Below, one piece after another: positions 8,430 through 16,214 of a DNA stretch of 28,739 bases. A program made the position numbers and the translations under genes. The DNA comes from Ruminococcus sp. UBA7158 (GTDB lineage: Bacteria; Bacillota; Clostridia; Oscillospirales; Ruminococcaceae), in contig DKWG01000056.1 in assembly GCA_002491605.1 (NCBI GenBank), positions 1 through 28,739 of the forward strand, in the 5' to 3' direction. The stretch's first letter is position 1, and every line of letters starts with the position of its first letter. The notes beneath the pieces are model-generated. The model was not told the DNA's origin. It made no database searches and worked only from the letters and a program-made list of their open reading frames with translations.

Positions 8430-9518
8430 ATGGCTAAAAAGAAGAAAAACGCTCAGGTAAACGCCGCTGCTCCGGATGTCAACGAGCTTAAAGGCAACGT
8501 GCCTAAAAGCGAACCGAGCGTGCCGAAGTTTGAAATAGGCGTTAAGGGCGACGAGTTTGACTTAAAATACCGCCGTGCCGCAGCAAACGCTTCAAGCGAC
8601 GCCGACAGGCTTTTGGGAAGCCTCGGCAGGGAGTCTAAGGCTGATAAATATAACTTTTTGGGCTTTTCTATTCCGGCAGTAATAATTGTGTTTGCAGCCT
8701 TGAGCTTTATTCTCATAGGCAGGGGCGACATTGAAGAGCTTATGAGCGTTGAGCCGACGGCTAAGACCGTTTTGGACGGCAGCTACACTCAAAACTTAAA
8801 CTATGTATACGAATCGACAATTCCGTTCGGCGAGAATATAAAGGCAATAGGCGAAAAATTCGGATTTTTGCCAAAATCCGAGCAGGATGAGCCGGAGCAA
8901 GACCCCACCGAGCCCGATACTCCTGTAGACACACCCGACGAGCCGTCTGTCACCACAGCCGCCACTCAGGCGACAGAGCCGACAACGGTTTCAACCACTC
9001 CTGCCGTCACAACAGTTCCCACCACCGTTTCAGCCGAGGAGACTACTACTGAAAAAGAGGTTTACGAAACCTTTGTTATGTACGCCGGAGCAACTCTTAA
9101 TATCCGCTTAGGACCGTCGACAAATGACGCAATTTTGGGCTATTACAGCAAAAACGACCCTGTAGACGTCATTGAAATCGGCTCGGACGGCTGGGCTGCG
9201 GTTTTGTATAACGACATCAAGGCTTACGTCTTTGCCGAATATCTGAGCGAGAAAACAGTTGAGACAACTAAAAAGCCGAGACGTACTCAGGCGACGACAA
9301 CAGAGGAAGAGCCGCCGATAACCACCGTGTTAACCGATGAGGATATGCACGACGGCACAACGGACGATTTGCTGTCCGACAGCGGCGATGAACCTGCGGA
9401 AAGCGGCTTTGACATATCGGACGGCACTCGGGATGAAGTCCAAACGCTTGAGCCCTCCGATATTTCTTGGGTCGATCAGCCGACTCAGCCCGACGGCATA
9501 TTCACAATGCCTGAGTAG
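8430..9518 (+). CDS. Single-pass protein with a DHHW/AlgX-like stub and an SH3b domain
   Basis: Predicted order over 362 aa: a Lys-rich cytoplasmic head (1-74), one membrane segment (about 75-97), a segment from SVEPTAKTVLDGSY through STIPFGENIKAIGEKFGF (about 106-146), a Thr/Pro/Glu-rich linker (150-208), a bacterial SH3 domain (about 213-275, with ATLNIRLGPS and GWAAVLY) and a disordered acidic tail. The 106-146 segment resembles the start of DHHW/AlgX-type proteins, which usually follow MBOAT genes and carry an SGNH-like acyl-transfer domain; that domain is absent here. SH3b domains commonly bind cell wall, so wall anchoring near the membrane is plausible. GGAGGTG 10 nt before the ATG fixes the start, and the gene follows the MBOAT-like gene by 20 nt. 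The TM and SH3b calls are firm; the DHHW relation is by eye. Confidence 0.7.
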   Translation: MAKKKKNAQVNAAAPDVNELKGNVPKSEPSVPKFEIGVKGDEFDLKYRRAAANASSDADRLLGSLGRESKADKYNFLGFSIPAVIIVFAALSFILIGRGDIEELMSVEPTAKTVLDGSYTQNLNYVYESTIPFGENIKAIGEKFGFLPKSEQDEPEQDPTEPDTPVDTPDEPSVTTAATQATEPTTVSTTPAVTTVPTTVSAEETTTEKEVYETFVMYAGATLNIRLGPSTNDAILGYYSKNDPVDVIEIGSDGWAAVLYNDIKAYVFAEYLSEKTVETTKKPRRTQATTTEEEPPITTVLTDEDMHDGTTDDLLSDSGDEPAESGFDISDGTRDEVQTLEPSDISWVDQPTQPDGIFTMPE

Positions 9519-9555
9519 CATATAAAAAACTGCGAAAGGAAATATTGCATATATA

Positions 9556-10482
9556 ATGAATCCATATTACCCCAAACGGTTTTTGACGCTTGATTCCGTG
9601 CTGAAAAAGGAATTCGGCGAGAAGGTGGTAAAAATTCCGCTGAATGCAGGTCTTAGCTGCCCGAATCGGGACGGCAGGTGCGGCGTCGGAGGCTGCAGCT
9701 TTTGCTCGGGCAAGCTTTCGGGCGAGTTCGCAGGCTCCAAGGAGCTGAGCTTGGCACAGCAGTTTGAGGAGACAAAAAAGCTCTACATGAATAAGTGGGG
9801 CGAGACAAAATATATAGCCTACCTTCAATCCGGCACCAATACCTACGCTCCTGTTGAGCATCTGCGCCGTATCTATTACAGTGCGCTTTCAATAGAAAAC
9901 GTTGTCGGGCTGAGCATAGCGACAAGGGCGGACTGCCTTGACGATGATGTTTTGAAGCTTCTTGAGGAGATTAACTCAAAAACGTATCTGAGTGTTGAGC
10001 TGGGGCTTCAAAGCTCCAATGACAAAACGGCAGGGCTTATAAACCGCGGCTACGGATATGAAAAATTTTTGTCCGGATACAATATGCTCAGGCAAGCCGG
10101 CGTGAAAACCTGCATACATATTATAAACGGATTAATAGGTGAAGATAAAGAAGATATGCTGAAAACCGCCTTTGATGTTGCACTTCTTGAGCCGTATGAG
10201 GTGAAAATACATCTTATGTATGTAGTCGCAGGGACACTCGATGAAAAACGATATCTGAACAAAGAGCTGAAAGCCCTTGAGCTTGACGAATACATTAATA
10301 TCGTCTGCGACCAGCTCGAAAGACTTCCGCCGTTCACTGCCGTGGGCAGGCTCACGGGAGACGGAGACAGAAAAACGCTCGTCGCTCCCCTTTGGAGCCG
10401 AAATAAAAGAGCGGTTTTGAACGGCATTGATAAGGAGTTAGCCAAAAGAAACAGCATTCAGGGAATGCTGTGGGGCAAGTAA
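9556..10482 (+). CDS. Radical SAM protein, TIGR01212/YhcC type
   Basis: A 308-aa radical SAM enzyme that would bind a 4Fe-4S cluster and S-adenosylmethionine; the reaction of this family is not firmly known. The cluster cysteines are C35, C47 and C50 in SCPNRDG...GGCSFC, the wider spacing typical of the YhcC/TIGR01212 and Elp3-like branch rather than CX3CX2C. Further matches are YLQSGTNTYAP, SIATRADCLDDDVL, ELGLQSSNDKT and HIINGLIGEDKEDM, which are the family's barrel motifs. Length is normal. The ATG follows AAAGGA at an unusually long spacing of 15 nt, with no better in-frame start. It lies 37 nt after the SH3b gene and may be cotranscribed, though no functional link is evident. 10483-10596 holds no gene. 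Confidence 0.9.
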   Translation: MNPYYPKRFLTLDSVLKKEFGEKVVKIPLNAGLSCPNRDGRCGVGGCSFCSGKLSGEFAGSKELSLAQQFEETKKLYMNKWGETKYIAYLQSGTNTYAPVEHLRRIYYSALSIENVVGLSIATRADCLDDDVLKLLEEINSKTYLSVELGLQSSNDKTAGLINRGYGYEKFLSGYNMLRQAGVKTCIHIINGLIGEDKEDMLKTAFDVALLEPYEVKIHLMYVVAGTLDEKRYLNKELKALELDEYINIVCDQLERLPPFTAVGRLTGDGDRKTLVAPLWSRNKRAVLNGIDKELAKRNSIQGMLWGK

Positions 10483-10596
10483 CACATTGAGCTTTCGTCA
10501 ATAACAGTATTTGTAACGGTCAATCATTGAACAGCTGTAAAGCGGCATATAGTCATTTTCCATAAAGTTGAGCTTAAAATATGTTAATTATGATAG

Positions 10597-10625
10597 TTGA
10601 ACGGGTAATGGTTTTGTAGTATAAT
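10597..10625 (+). promoter_or_regulatory. Sigma-A promoter of lipoprotein paralogue 2
   Basis: TTGAAC (10597-10602), a 17-nt spacer and TATAAT (10620-10625) match the consensus closely. Transcription would begin near 10632, giving a leader of about 65 nt. Confidence 0.85.
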
Positions 10626-10643
10626 TATTTTATTAAACAGCCC

Positions 10644-10662
10644 GTGCAAAATTGATTTGCAC
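10644..10662. promoter_or_regulatory. Palindrome in the leader of lipoprotein paralogue 2
   Basis: GTGCAAA (10644-10650) and TTTGCAC (10656-10662) are perfect inverted repeats around ATTGA. The site lies just downstream of the predicted transcription start, a usual place for a repressor operator; a small RNA hairpin is the alternative. No regulator gene is adjacent. Confidence 0.4.
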
Positions 10663-10696
10663 TTCACTTGAAATTATTTTATGGAGGAAAATATCA

Positions 10697-12163
10697 ATGA
10701 AAAGAATTGTCGCCATGATTTTAGCACTTGTTCTTGTGTTTGCCCTCGTCGGATGCGGAAAAGGCAAGAAAAGAGAGCCGATAAAGCTTACCCTTTCCAC
10801 TGAGGACTCCGAGGCAATTTTGGCTGCTGCCGGAATCAACCTTCCCGACGCCGCAACGGCTGCCGGAGCAAATTCAACCGTCAAATGGTTCTGCTGGTAC
10901 GATCCCTTCCAGAACTATGAGGAGGGTGAAATTGTAAACACCGGCTACTGGACGTTTACAGAAAAGTACAATTCAAACATCGAGCTTATCGAAACCGATT
11001 ATTTTGAAAGATATAATGACCTTGCAAAATTGATTCTTTCAAGTAACTCTCCCGATATGTTCCCTGCCGGAACAGGCGCAACCGCAACATATCCTATAAG
11101 CTGTCTTAAGGGCACATTCGTTCCCGTAGACGATTACATCGATTATAATGATCCGCTTTGGGCAGGAATGAAGGACGCTGCCAATTACTACATTCTCGGC
11201 GGCAAGCACTTCGCAATGATAACAGACCTCACCTTCAGAGACGTCGTATCATATAACCGCAGAGTTATAGACGAATGGGGCTTTGACGACCCTGCAACAC
11301 TCTTTGCTAACGACGAGTGGACATGGGCTAAGTTCGCTGAAATGTGCCGTGACTTCTCCGACGGCGACGAAAACCGCTACGCTCTCGACGGATACGCTTA
11401 CCAGGGCGGTATCGTTCAGTCGACAGGTCAGCAGGTTCTCCAGTTAGACGAAAACGGAAAGTTCTATTCAAATATTGACTCTCCCGAAATAGAGCGTGCA
11501 CAAAACCTCATCTACGATTTGGTTAAGGACGACTGCTGCTACCACGAGGGTACAAACCGTTGGGCACTCAGATCCAAGGGCGGCGAAAACTTCGGCGCAG
11601 GTATTGCAGACGGCTTGTGCTTGTTCTACATCATCGAAACCAGCTTCTTTACAAACACCGTTGAAATGATTACTCCTCTTTGGGGCGATGTTTCACAGAA
11701 CGAGGTTATGTTCTGCCCGCTTCCAAGAGACGAAAACGGCGACGGAAAGTATTACCTCAACTCTGCGCCTAAGGGCTACTGCTTGGTATCAGGCGGCGAG
11801 AATCATGCCGGTGCCGCACTTTTGGCTTCATGTGAAAGATTTAAGATTCTTGACCCGACTGTTGTCAACATTGATAAGAAGCAGCTCAAGGAAGTTTATC
11901 TTTGGAACGATGAGATGCTTGATATGGTCGATACCTGCTACGAAATAGCAGCAAGAGATCCTATTATCATCCTCACAGGAGATCTCCCCTCGGGTCTTTC
12001 ATCACCTCTCGACGCTATTGATACCGGTATAACCAGAGCTGCCAACCCCACTTCATGGGCACAGCTCAAGGAGCAGAACAGAGAGGCAATCGATTATCAC
12101 ATTGAAGAGCTCAATGCAATGATCGAAGAATATAATGACGGTCATCTGCTCGAAGATGAATAA
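10697..12163 (+). CDS. Extracellular solute-binding lipoprotein, family 1 type (paralogue 2 of 4)
   Basis: A 488-aa paralogue of the lipoprotein at 464-1906, with the same plan: signal peptide, lipobox ALVGC with C20 lipidated, a Lys/Arg-rich tether, the conserved LTLSTEDSEAILAAAGI segment and a family 1 binding fold. Residues likely to shape the binding cleft differ from its sisters (WFCWYDPFQNY, SSNSPDMFPAGTGATATYP, DLTFRDVVSYNRR), which suggests a different but related ligand. The start is the ATG at 10697, with GGAGGA 8 nt upstream; an in-frame ATG 45 nt earlier would spoil the signal peptide. It has its own promoter at 10597-10625 and no terminator before the next paralogue (99-nt gap), so the two are probably cotranscribed. 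No ABC membrane partner is in the window. Confidence 0.87.
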   Translation: MKRIVAMILALVLVFALVGCGKGKKREPIKLTLSTEDSEAILAAAGINLPDAATAAGANSTVKWFCWYDPFQNYEEGEIVNTGYWTFTEKYNSNIELIETDYFERYNDLAKLILSSNSPDMFPAGTGATATYPISCLKGTFVPVDDYIDYNDPLWAGMKDAANYYILGGKHFAMITDLTFRDVVSYNRRVIDEWGFDDPATLFANDEWTWAKFAEMCRDFSDGDENRYALDGYAYQGGIVQSTGQQVLQLDENGKFYSNIDSPEIERAQNLIYDLVKDDCCYHEGTNRWALRSKGGENFGAGIADGLCLFYIIETSFFTNTVEMITPLWGDVSQNEVMFCPLPRDENGDGKYYLNSAPKGYCLVSGGENHAGAALLASCERFKILDPTVVNIDKKQLKEVYLWNDEMLDMVDTCYEIAARDPIIILTGDLPSGLSSPLDAIDTGITRAANPTSWAQLKEQNREAIDYHIEELNAMIEEYNDGHLLEDE

Positions 12164-12178
12164 ATGATATCGGCGTAT

Positions 12179-12205
12179 ATGACCGCAGAGCTATTCTACG
12201 GTCAT
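12179..12205 (+). other. Intercistronic hairpin between lipoprotein paralogues 2 and 3
   Basis: ATGACCG (12179-12185) pairs with CGGTCAT (12199-12205) across a 13-nt loop. No T run follows, so it is unlikely to be a full terminator. It may be an mRNA stability or processing element that sets different levels of the two neighbouring proteins. Confidence 0.4.
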
Positions 12206-12262
12206 TCGCATATATTAACACCGGCAAACTAACGTTATGTGATTTTAGAAAGGAACGAAAGC

Positions 12263-13714
12263 ATGAAAAGAATTATAGCTTTGGTTCTGGCTATGCTTAT
12301 GATATTCTCATTAGTCGGATGCGGAAAGAAAAAGCGCGAAATAATCAAGCTTACACTTTCCACTGAGGACGCTGAGGCTATCTTAGCTGCTGCCGGAATC
12401 ACCTTGCCGGACGCTGCAACCGCTGCCGGTGCAAATACTACCGTTAAGTGGTTGTCATGGTTTGACAAATTCCACAACTACTCAGAAGATGAAATCGTCA
12501 ATACCGGCTTCTTCACCTTCTCCGAAAAGTACGGCGGAGATGTCGAATGGATTGAGTGCGATTACTTCGAGAGATTCAACGACCTCGCAAAAAATATCCT
12601 TGCAGGTACTCCCCCGGATTTCACTCCCTCGGGAACAAACTCAACCGCTACATACCCTATGAGCTGCATCAAGAACCAGTATCAGGCTGTTGAGCCTTAT
12701 ATCAGCTATGATGATCCGCTCTGGGCAGGAATGAAGGAAACCGCCGACTACTTTGTTTTGGGCGGCAAGCACTACAACTTCATCATCGATATCGGCGTTT
12801 CAAACGTCGTACCTTATAACAGAAGAGTCTTGGACGAATGGGGCTTCGACGACCCTGCCGAGCTTTACGCTAACGACGAGTGGACATGGGACGTATTCTA
12901 TCAGATGTGCCTTGACTTCTCCGACGGAGACGAAAACCGTTACGCTTTGGACGGCTACGCATACGCAGGCGCATTGGTTGAATCAACCGGTCAGCAGATG
13001 CTTCAGATAGACGAAAACGGCACATTCTACTCAAACCTCGACTCACCTGAGATCGAAAGAGCAGAAAACCTCATCTACGACCTCGCCAAGAACGACTGCA
13101 AGTACCACGAAGGCACTTCAATGTGGGCGCTCAGAAACAACGCAACCTTCGGCTCGGGCGTTAAGGACGGCTTGTGCCTGTTCTATGTTATAGGCATCAG
13201 CTTCTTCACTGATACCGTTGAGAACGTAAGCGCACTTTGGGGCGATATTGAAAATCACGAATTGATGTTCGCTCCGATGCCCAGAGACCCGCAGGGTGAC
13301 GGCATATACTATGTCGGCTCAAGCATCAACTCTTACGCACTCGTAAACGACTGTGAGAACCCTGAGGCCGTTGCTCTCTTGGCTTGCTGTGACAGATTTA
13401 AGATTATTGACCCTACTGTTGTCAAGATCGATAAGAAGCAGCTCAAGGAAGTATATATGTGGACTGATGAAATGCTCGATATGTATGACACCTGCTATAA
13501 TTTAGCAGTTGCAAATCAGAGAATCGACCTCACCGGCGACCTTCCCAAGTCCTTAGCAGACACCTGCGCAAGTTTGGGCGACGGTATTATAAGAAACAGC
13601 AATCCTTCATCCTGGGCACAGCTCAAGGAGCAGAACAGAGAGAAGTTTGACTACAGCATTGAAGAGCTTAACGCTTTGATTTCTGACTATAACGAATCTC
13701 TGGCAGCGGAGTAA
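12263..13714 (+). CDS. Extracellular solute-binding lipoprotein, family 1 type (paralogue 3 of 4)
   Basis: A 483-aa member of the same lipoprotein set. The lipobox is SLVGC with C20, followed by KKKREIIKLTLSTEDAEAIL and the family 1 binding domain with NDEWTWDVFYQMCLDFSDGD and the C-terminal SSWAQLKEQNRE helix. It shares the KKKREIIKLTLSTEDAEAI tether with paralogue 4. The region after the tether reads WLSWFDKFHNYSEDEIV, near paralogue 4, so these two are probably the most recent duplicates; that is by eye, not from a tree. The start is ATG 12263, 8 nt after AGAAAGGA. No separate promoter is seen in the 99-nt gap before it, and a strong terminator follows at 13760-13805. Confidence 0.87.
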   Translation: MKRIIALVLAMLMIFSLVGCGKKKREIIKLTLSTEDAEAILAAAGITLPDAATAAGANTTVKWLSWFDKFHNYSEDEIVNTGFFTFSEKYGGDVEWIECDYFERFNDLAKNILAGTPPDFTPSGTNSTATYPMSCIKNQYQAVEPYISYDDPLWAGMKETADYFVLGGKHYNFIIDIGVSNVVPYNRRVLDEWGFDDPAELYANDEWTWDVFYQMCLDFSDGDENRYALDGYAYAGALVESTGQQMLQIDENGTFYSNLDSPEIERAENLIYDLAKNDCKYHEGTSMWALRNNATFGSGVKDGLCLFYVIGISFFTDTVENVSALWGDIENHELMFAPMPRDPQGDGIYYVGSSINSYALVNDCENPEAVALLACCDRFKIIDPTVVKIDKKQLKEVYMWTDEMLDMYDTCYNLAVANQRIDLTGDLPKSLADTCASLGDGIIRNSNPSSWAQLKEQNREKFDYSIEELNALISDYNESLAAE

Positions 13715-13759
13715 TTTTCGGGCTCTGATTTATACCGTACTCCGTTTATAAAAGATTAA

Positions 13760-13808
13760 AAACAGCCGCAGAACCCGGTGCACAACAGTGGTTTTGCGGC
13801 TGTTTAAT
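13760..13808 (+). terminator. Terminator after lipoprotein paralogue 3
   Basis: AAACAGCCGCA (13760-13770) and TGCGGCTGTTT (13795-13805) form a perfect 11-bp stem ending in T residues. It closes the paralogue 2-3 unit. From here to 14063 there is no gene; only a small imperfect hairpin, CCTTCGGC with GCCGAGG at 13959-13978, stands out. Confidence 0.8.
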
Positions 13809-14063
13809 ATCTCGGACTGAGATTTAACGGCACAGACAGGTTCTTGCTCATTGTTAGGATACATCAATAATCTGTCTCAGTGATTGTACATATTAAAAGC
13901 GATGCCCTGCAATAAACCAACATATTTTTGCGCAGCAGCTTTGCTATAGTATAGTATTCCTTCGGCACTGAGCCGAGGCAAACGAAAATACCGAGAAAAA
14001 GTATCGCTGTTCATTATGTACAAAGTGCATAAAAGCTGACAAAAGTATTGGCAAATTTGTCGC

Positions 14064-14092
14064 TTGAAAACTTAATAATCTCTATGTATAAT
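14064..14092 (+). promoter_or_regulatory. Sigma-A promoter of lipoprotein paralogue 4
   Basis: TTGAAA (14064-14069), a 17-nt spacer and TATAAT (14087-14092). The predicted start near 14099 gives an AT-rich leader of about 147 nt, longer than for paralogue 2, with room for control; no known riboswitch is recognised in it. Confidence 0.85.
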
Positions 14093-14245
14093 ATAACTAT
14101 ATTAATTTATTATAGACGTTGTGTCGAATAAATTACGTTTGTTTTAATTTCGCATAACCAAAGCTGTTGATTGTGGTATCATAAGCAGCACTTTCGGTCG
14201 TAATCGTGTGCGAATTAAATAAAAATTTATTTGGGGTGATTAATT

Positions 14246-15709
14246 TTGAAAACAAAAAGGATTATTGCAGTATTATTGTCATTGATCATGGTGTTTGCTC
14301 TTGTCGGCTGCGGAAAGAAAAAGAGGGAGATCATAAAGCTTACGCTTTCCACTGAGGACGCAGAGGCTATCATGGCCGCCGCCGGAATCAGACTTCCTCC
14401 TGCTGAAAGCACAGCAGCTGCCGGCACAACTATAAAGTGGTTCTCATGGTATGATTCCTTCCACAACTATGAGGAAGACGAAATTGTAAATACAGGTTAC
14501 TTTACCTTTACCGAAAAGTACGGCTGTGAAATCGAGTGGATTGAAACCGACTATTTTGAAAGAACCAACGACCTTGCAAAACTGGTTCTTGCAAGCACAT
14601 CGCCTGATTTTTCTCCTTGCGGAACATCCAATACTGCCGTATTTCCATATAGCTGTCTCAAGGGAATGTATCAGCCGATAGATGATTATATTGATTACAC
14701 AGATCCTCTTTGGGCTGAAATGCAGGATGCATCCGAGTATTTTGCACTCGGCGATAAGCATTTTGCAATCGTTACCGACGTCACCTTTAAGGACGTTGTT
14801 CCTTATAACAGAAGAGTTATGGACGAATTTGGCTTCGACGACCCTGCTGAGCTTTACCTCAACGATGAGTGGACATGGGATGTATTCTATAATATGTGCA
14901 TGGACTTCTCAGACGGCGATGAGAATCGTTACGCTCTTGACGGCTGGTACTATGTAAACGGTCTTTGCGAGCAGTCAACCGGCAGAACAATCATCCAAAA
15001 GGATGAGGACGGAAACTTTGTTTCCAATATCGACGACCCTGTTATCGAAGTTGCTGAAAACATCATCTACGACCTCGTTAAGAACAATTGTACATACCGT
15101 GAGGGTACAAACTTCTGGGCAGGAAGAAGAGACATGGAATACGGCGCAGGCGTTAAGGAAGGTCTTTGCCTGTTCTGGATCTGTGATAAGTCAGGCTTTA
15201 CTCATCCTGTAGATGAAATCAACAATATCTGGGGCGATATCGAAGCCGGCGAATTAATGTTCTGCCCGCTGCCCAGATATCAGGACGGCGACGGTATATA
15301 CTACCTCAACGCTATTCCCTCCGGCTACATGATGTGCTACGGCGCAGAGAATCCCGAAGGTGTTGCACTTCTGTCAGCCTGCGAGAGGTTTAAGCTTTTA
15401 GACCCGACAGTTGTCGACATTGACCGCAAGCAGCTTCAGGAAACCTATAAGTGGACTGACGAAATGCTCGCAATGCTCGACACCTGCAACGACTTAGTTC
15501 ACCAGAACACAGTAATGTTCTACACCGGCGACTTGGGTCAGAAGCTCAACGACGCTTACAACCGCATAGACTGGGGTATCAACAGAGGCGGTGCAAATTC
15601 GTCATGGGCACAGCTCAAGGAAGCCAACAAGGAATCGCTTGAATACTGCATTGAAGAGCTTAATGCAGTAATCGCCGATTACCTTGAATCAGGAGAACTT
15701 GCCGGTTAA
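14246..15709 (+). CDS. Extracellular solute-binding lipoprotein, family 1 type (paralogue 4 of 4)
   Basis: A 487-aa lipoprotein of the same set, with lipobox ALVGC (C22), the KKKREIIKLTLSTEDAEAIM tether and the binding domain. It starts at TTG 14246, 7 nt after GGGGTG, unlike its ATG-starting sisters; no in-frame ATG would keep the signal peptide. It differs most around the presumed cleft (ASTSPDFSPCGTSNTAVFPYS, GWYYVNGLCEQSTGRTI), so ligand choice may differ. It has its own promoter and terminator and can be controlled separately from paralogues 2 and 3. As with the others, no permease or ATPase is nearby; a shared ABC transporter elsewhere is inferred. Confidence 0.87.
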   Translation: MKTKRIIAVLLSLIMVFALVGCGKKKREIIKLTLSTEDAEAIMAAAGIRLPPAESTAAAGTTIKWFSWYDSFHNYEEDEIVNTGYFTFTEKYGCEIEWIETDYFERTNDLAKLVLASTSPDFSPCGTSNTAVFPYSCLKGMYQPIDDYIDYTDPLWAEMQDASEYFALGDKHFAIVTDVTFKDVVPYNRRVMDEFGFDDPAELYLNDEWTWDVFYNMCMDFSDGDENRYALDGWYYVNGLCEQSTGRTIIQKDEDGNFVSNIDDPVIEVAENIIYDLVKNNCTYREGTNFWAGRRDMEYGAGVKEGLCLFWICDKSGFTHPVDEINNIWGDIEAGELMFCPLPRYQDGDGIYYLNAIPSGYMMCYGAENPEGVALLSACERFKLLDPTVVDIDRKQLQETYKWTDEMLAMLDTCNDLVHQNTVMFYTGDLGQKLNDAYNRIDWGINRGGANSSWAQLKEANKESLEYCIEELNAVIADYLESGELAG

Positions 15710-15732
15710 TAAATCGGTAAAATAATAAAAAA

Positions 15733-15765
15733 CACAGCGTCGTTTTTCGGCGCTGTGCTTTTTTA
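15733..15765. terminator. Bidirectional terminator between paralogue 4 and the small reverse-strand gene
   Basis: CACAGCG (15733-15739) pairs with CGCTGTG (15751-15757). A T run follows on the plus strand (15759-15764) and an A run precedes it (15727-15732), so it can also end the minus-strand transcript of the 41-aa gene whose stop is at 15772. Confidence 0.85.
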
Positions 15766-15771
15766 AGGATA

Positions 15772-15897
15772 TCAATCATTGTCGACCTCAAAGTATTTAT
15801 GAGTTCCGAAGCTGAGAGCCTCAGCGGCGAGCTTCAAAACGCCCACTATGGCGACAAACGCAGTTAAGACTGCAAGTATTCTGAGAAGATTCTTCAT
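15772..15897 (-). CDS. Small membrane protein, 41 aa, unknown function
   Basis: The minus strand has a near-perfect ribosome site, GGAGGT (plus 15905-15910), 7 nt before an ATG that opens a 41-codon frame. The peptide begins MKNLLRILAVLTAFVAIVGV, a single hydrophobic segment (about 4-23), and goes on through LKLAAEALSFGTHKYFEV to an acidic end. It is most simply a small inner-membrane peptide with a short polar tail. A terminator lies just beyond the stop, which supports a real transcription unit. I do not recognise the family; similar short MKxLLxxL...-type membrane peptides are common in Clostridia and seldom annotated. It is convergent with the fourth lipoprotein and divergent from the flippase. 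Confidence 0.65.
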   Translation of the reverse strand: MKNLLRILAVLTAFVAIVGVLKLAAEALSFGTHKYFEVDND

Positions 15898-15971
15898 AAA
15901 ATGTACCTCCGTTAATAATGATTACTTGGTTTTATTCACACTGAACCGATTTTGACAGCTGTTTACGGTCA

Positions 15972-16003
15972 TTACAGCATAAGTGTAAAGCGTTATGCTG
16001 TAA
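15972..16003. promoter_or_regulatory. Perfect 11-bp inverted repeat between divergent genes
   Basis: TTACAGCATAA (15972-15982) and TTATGCTGTAA (15993-16003) flank a 10-nt spacer. No T run follows on either strand. The position, 75-106 nt upstream of the reverse-strand small gene and about 130 nt before the flippase promoter, suits an operator. A second short palindrome, GCCGCT-tc-AGCGGC, follows at about 16024-16037. Otherwise 15898-16131 holds nothing I can name. Confidence 0.4.
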
Positions 16004-16131
16004 ATTGTGCATCATTTTCGGCTGCCGCTTCAGCGGCGAGAAAACAGCACATTAAAATAATTATAAAGGTTGTTAAGCTATTATAGCATAAAAGATTGGG
16101 TTTTCATAGTCTTTTTTAATGATTTTTCACC

Positions 16132-16160
16132 TTGATTTTTTGAAACAATGCAGATATAAT
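16132..16160 (+). promoter_or_regulatory. Sigma-A promoter of the flippase gene
   Basis: TTGATT (16132-16137), a 17-nt spacer and TATAAT (16155-16160), about 55 nt before the GTG start. Confidence 0.7.
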
Positions 16161-16214
16161 AAAAAAGTACATTTAATTTGGGGAAGTATCATCGAGTAAG
16201 CAGGAGGATTTAAA

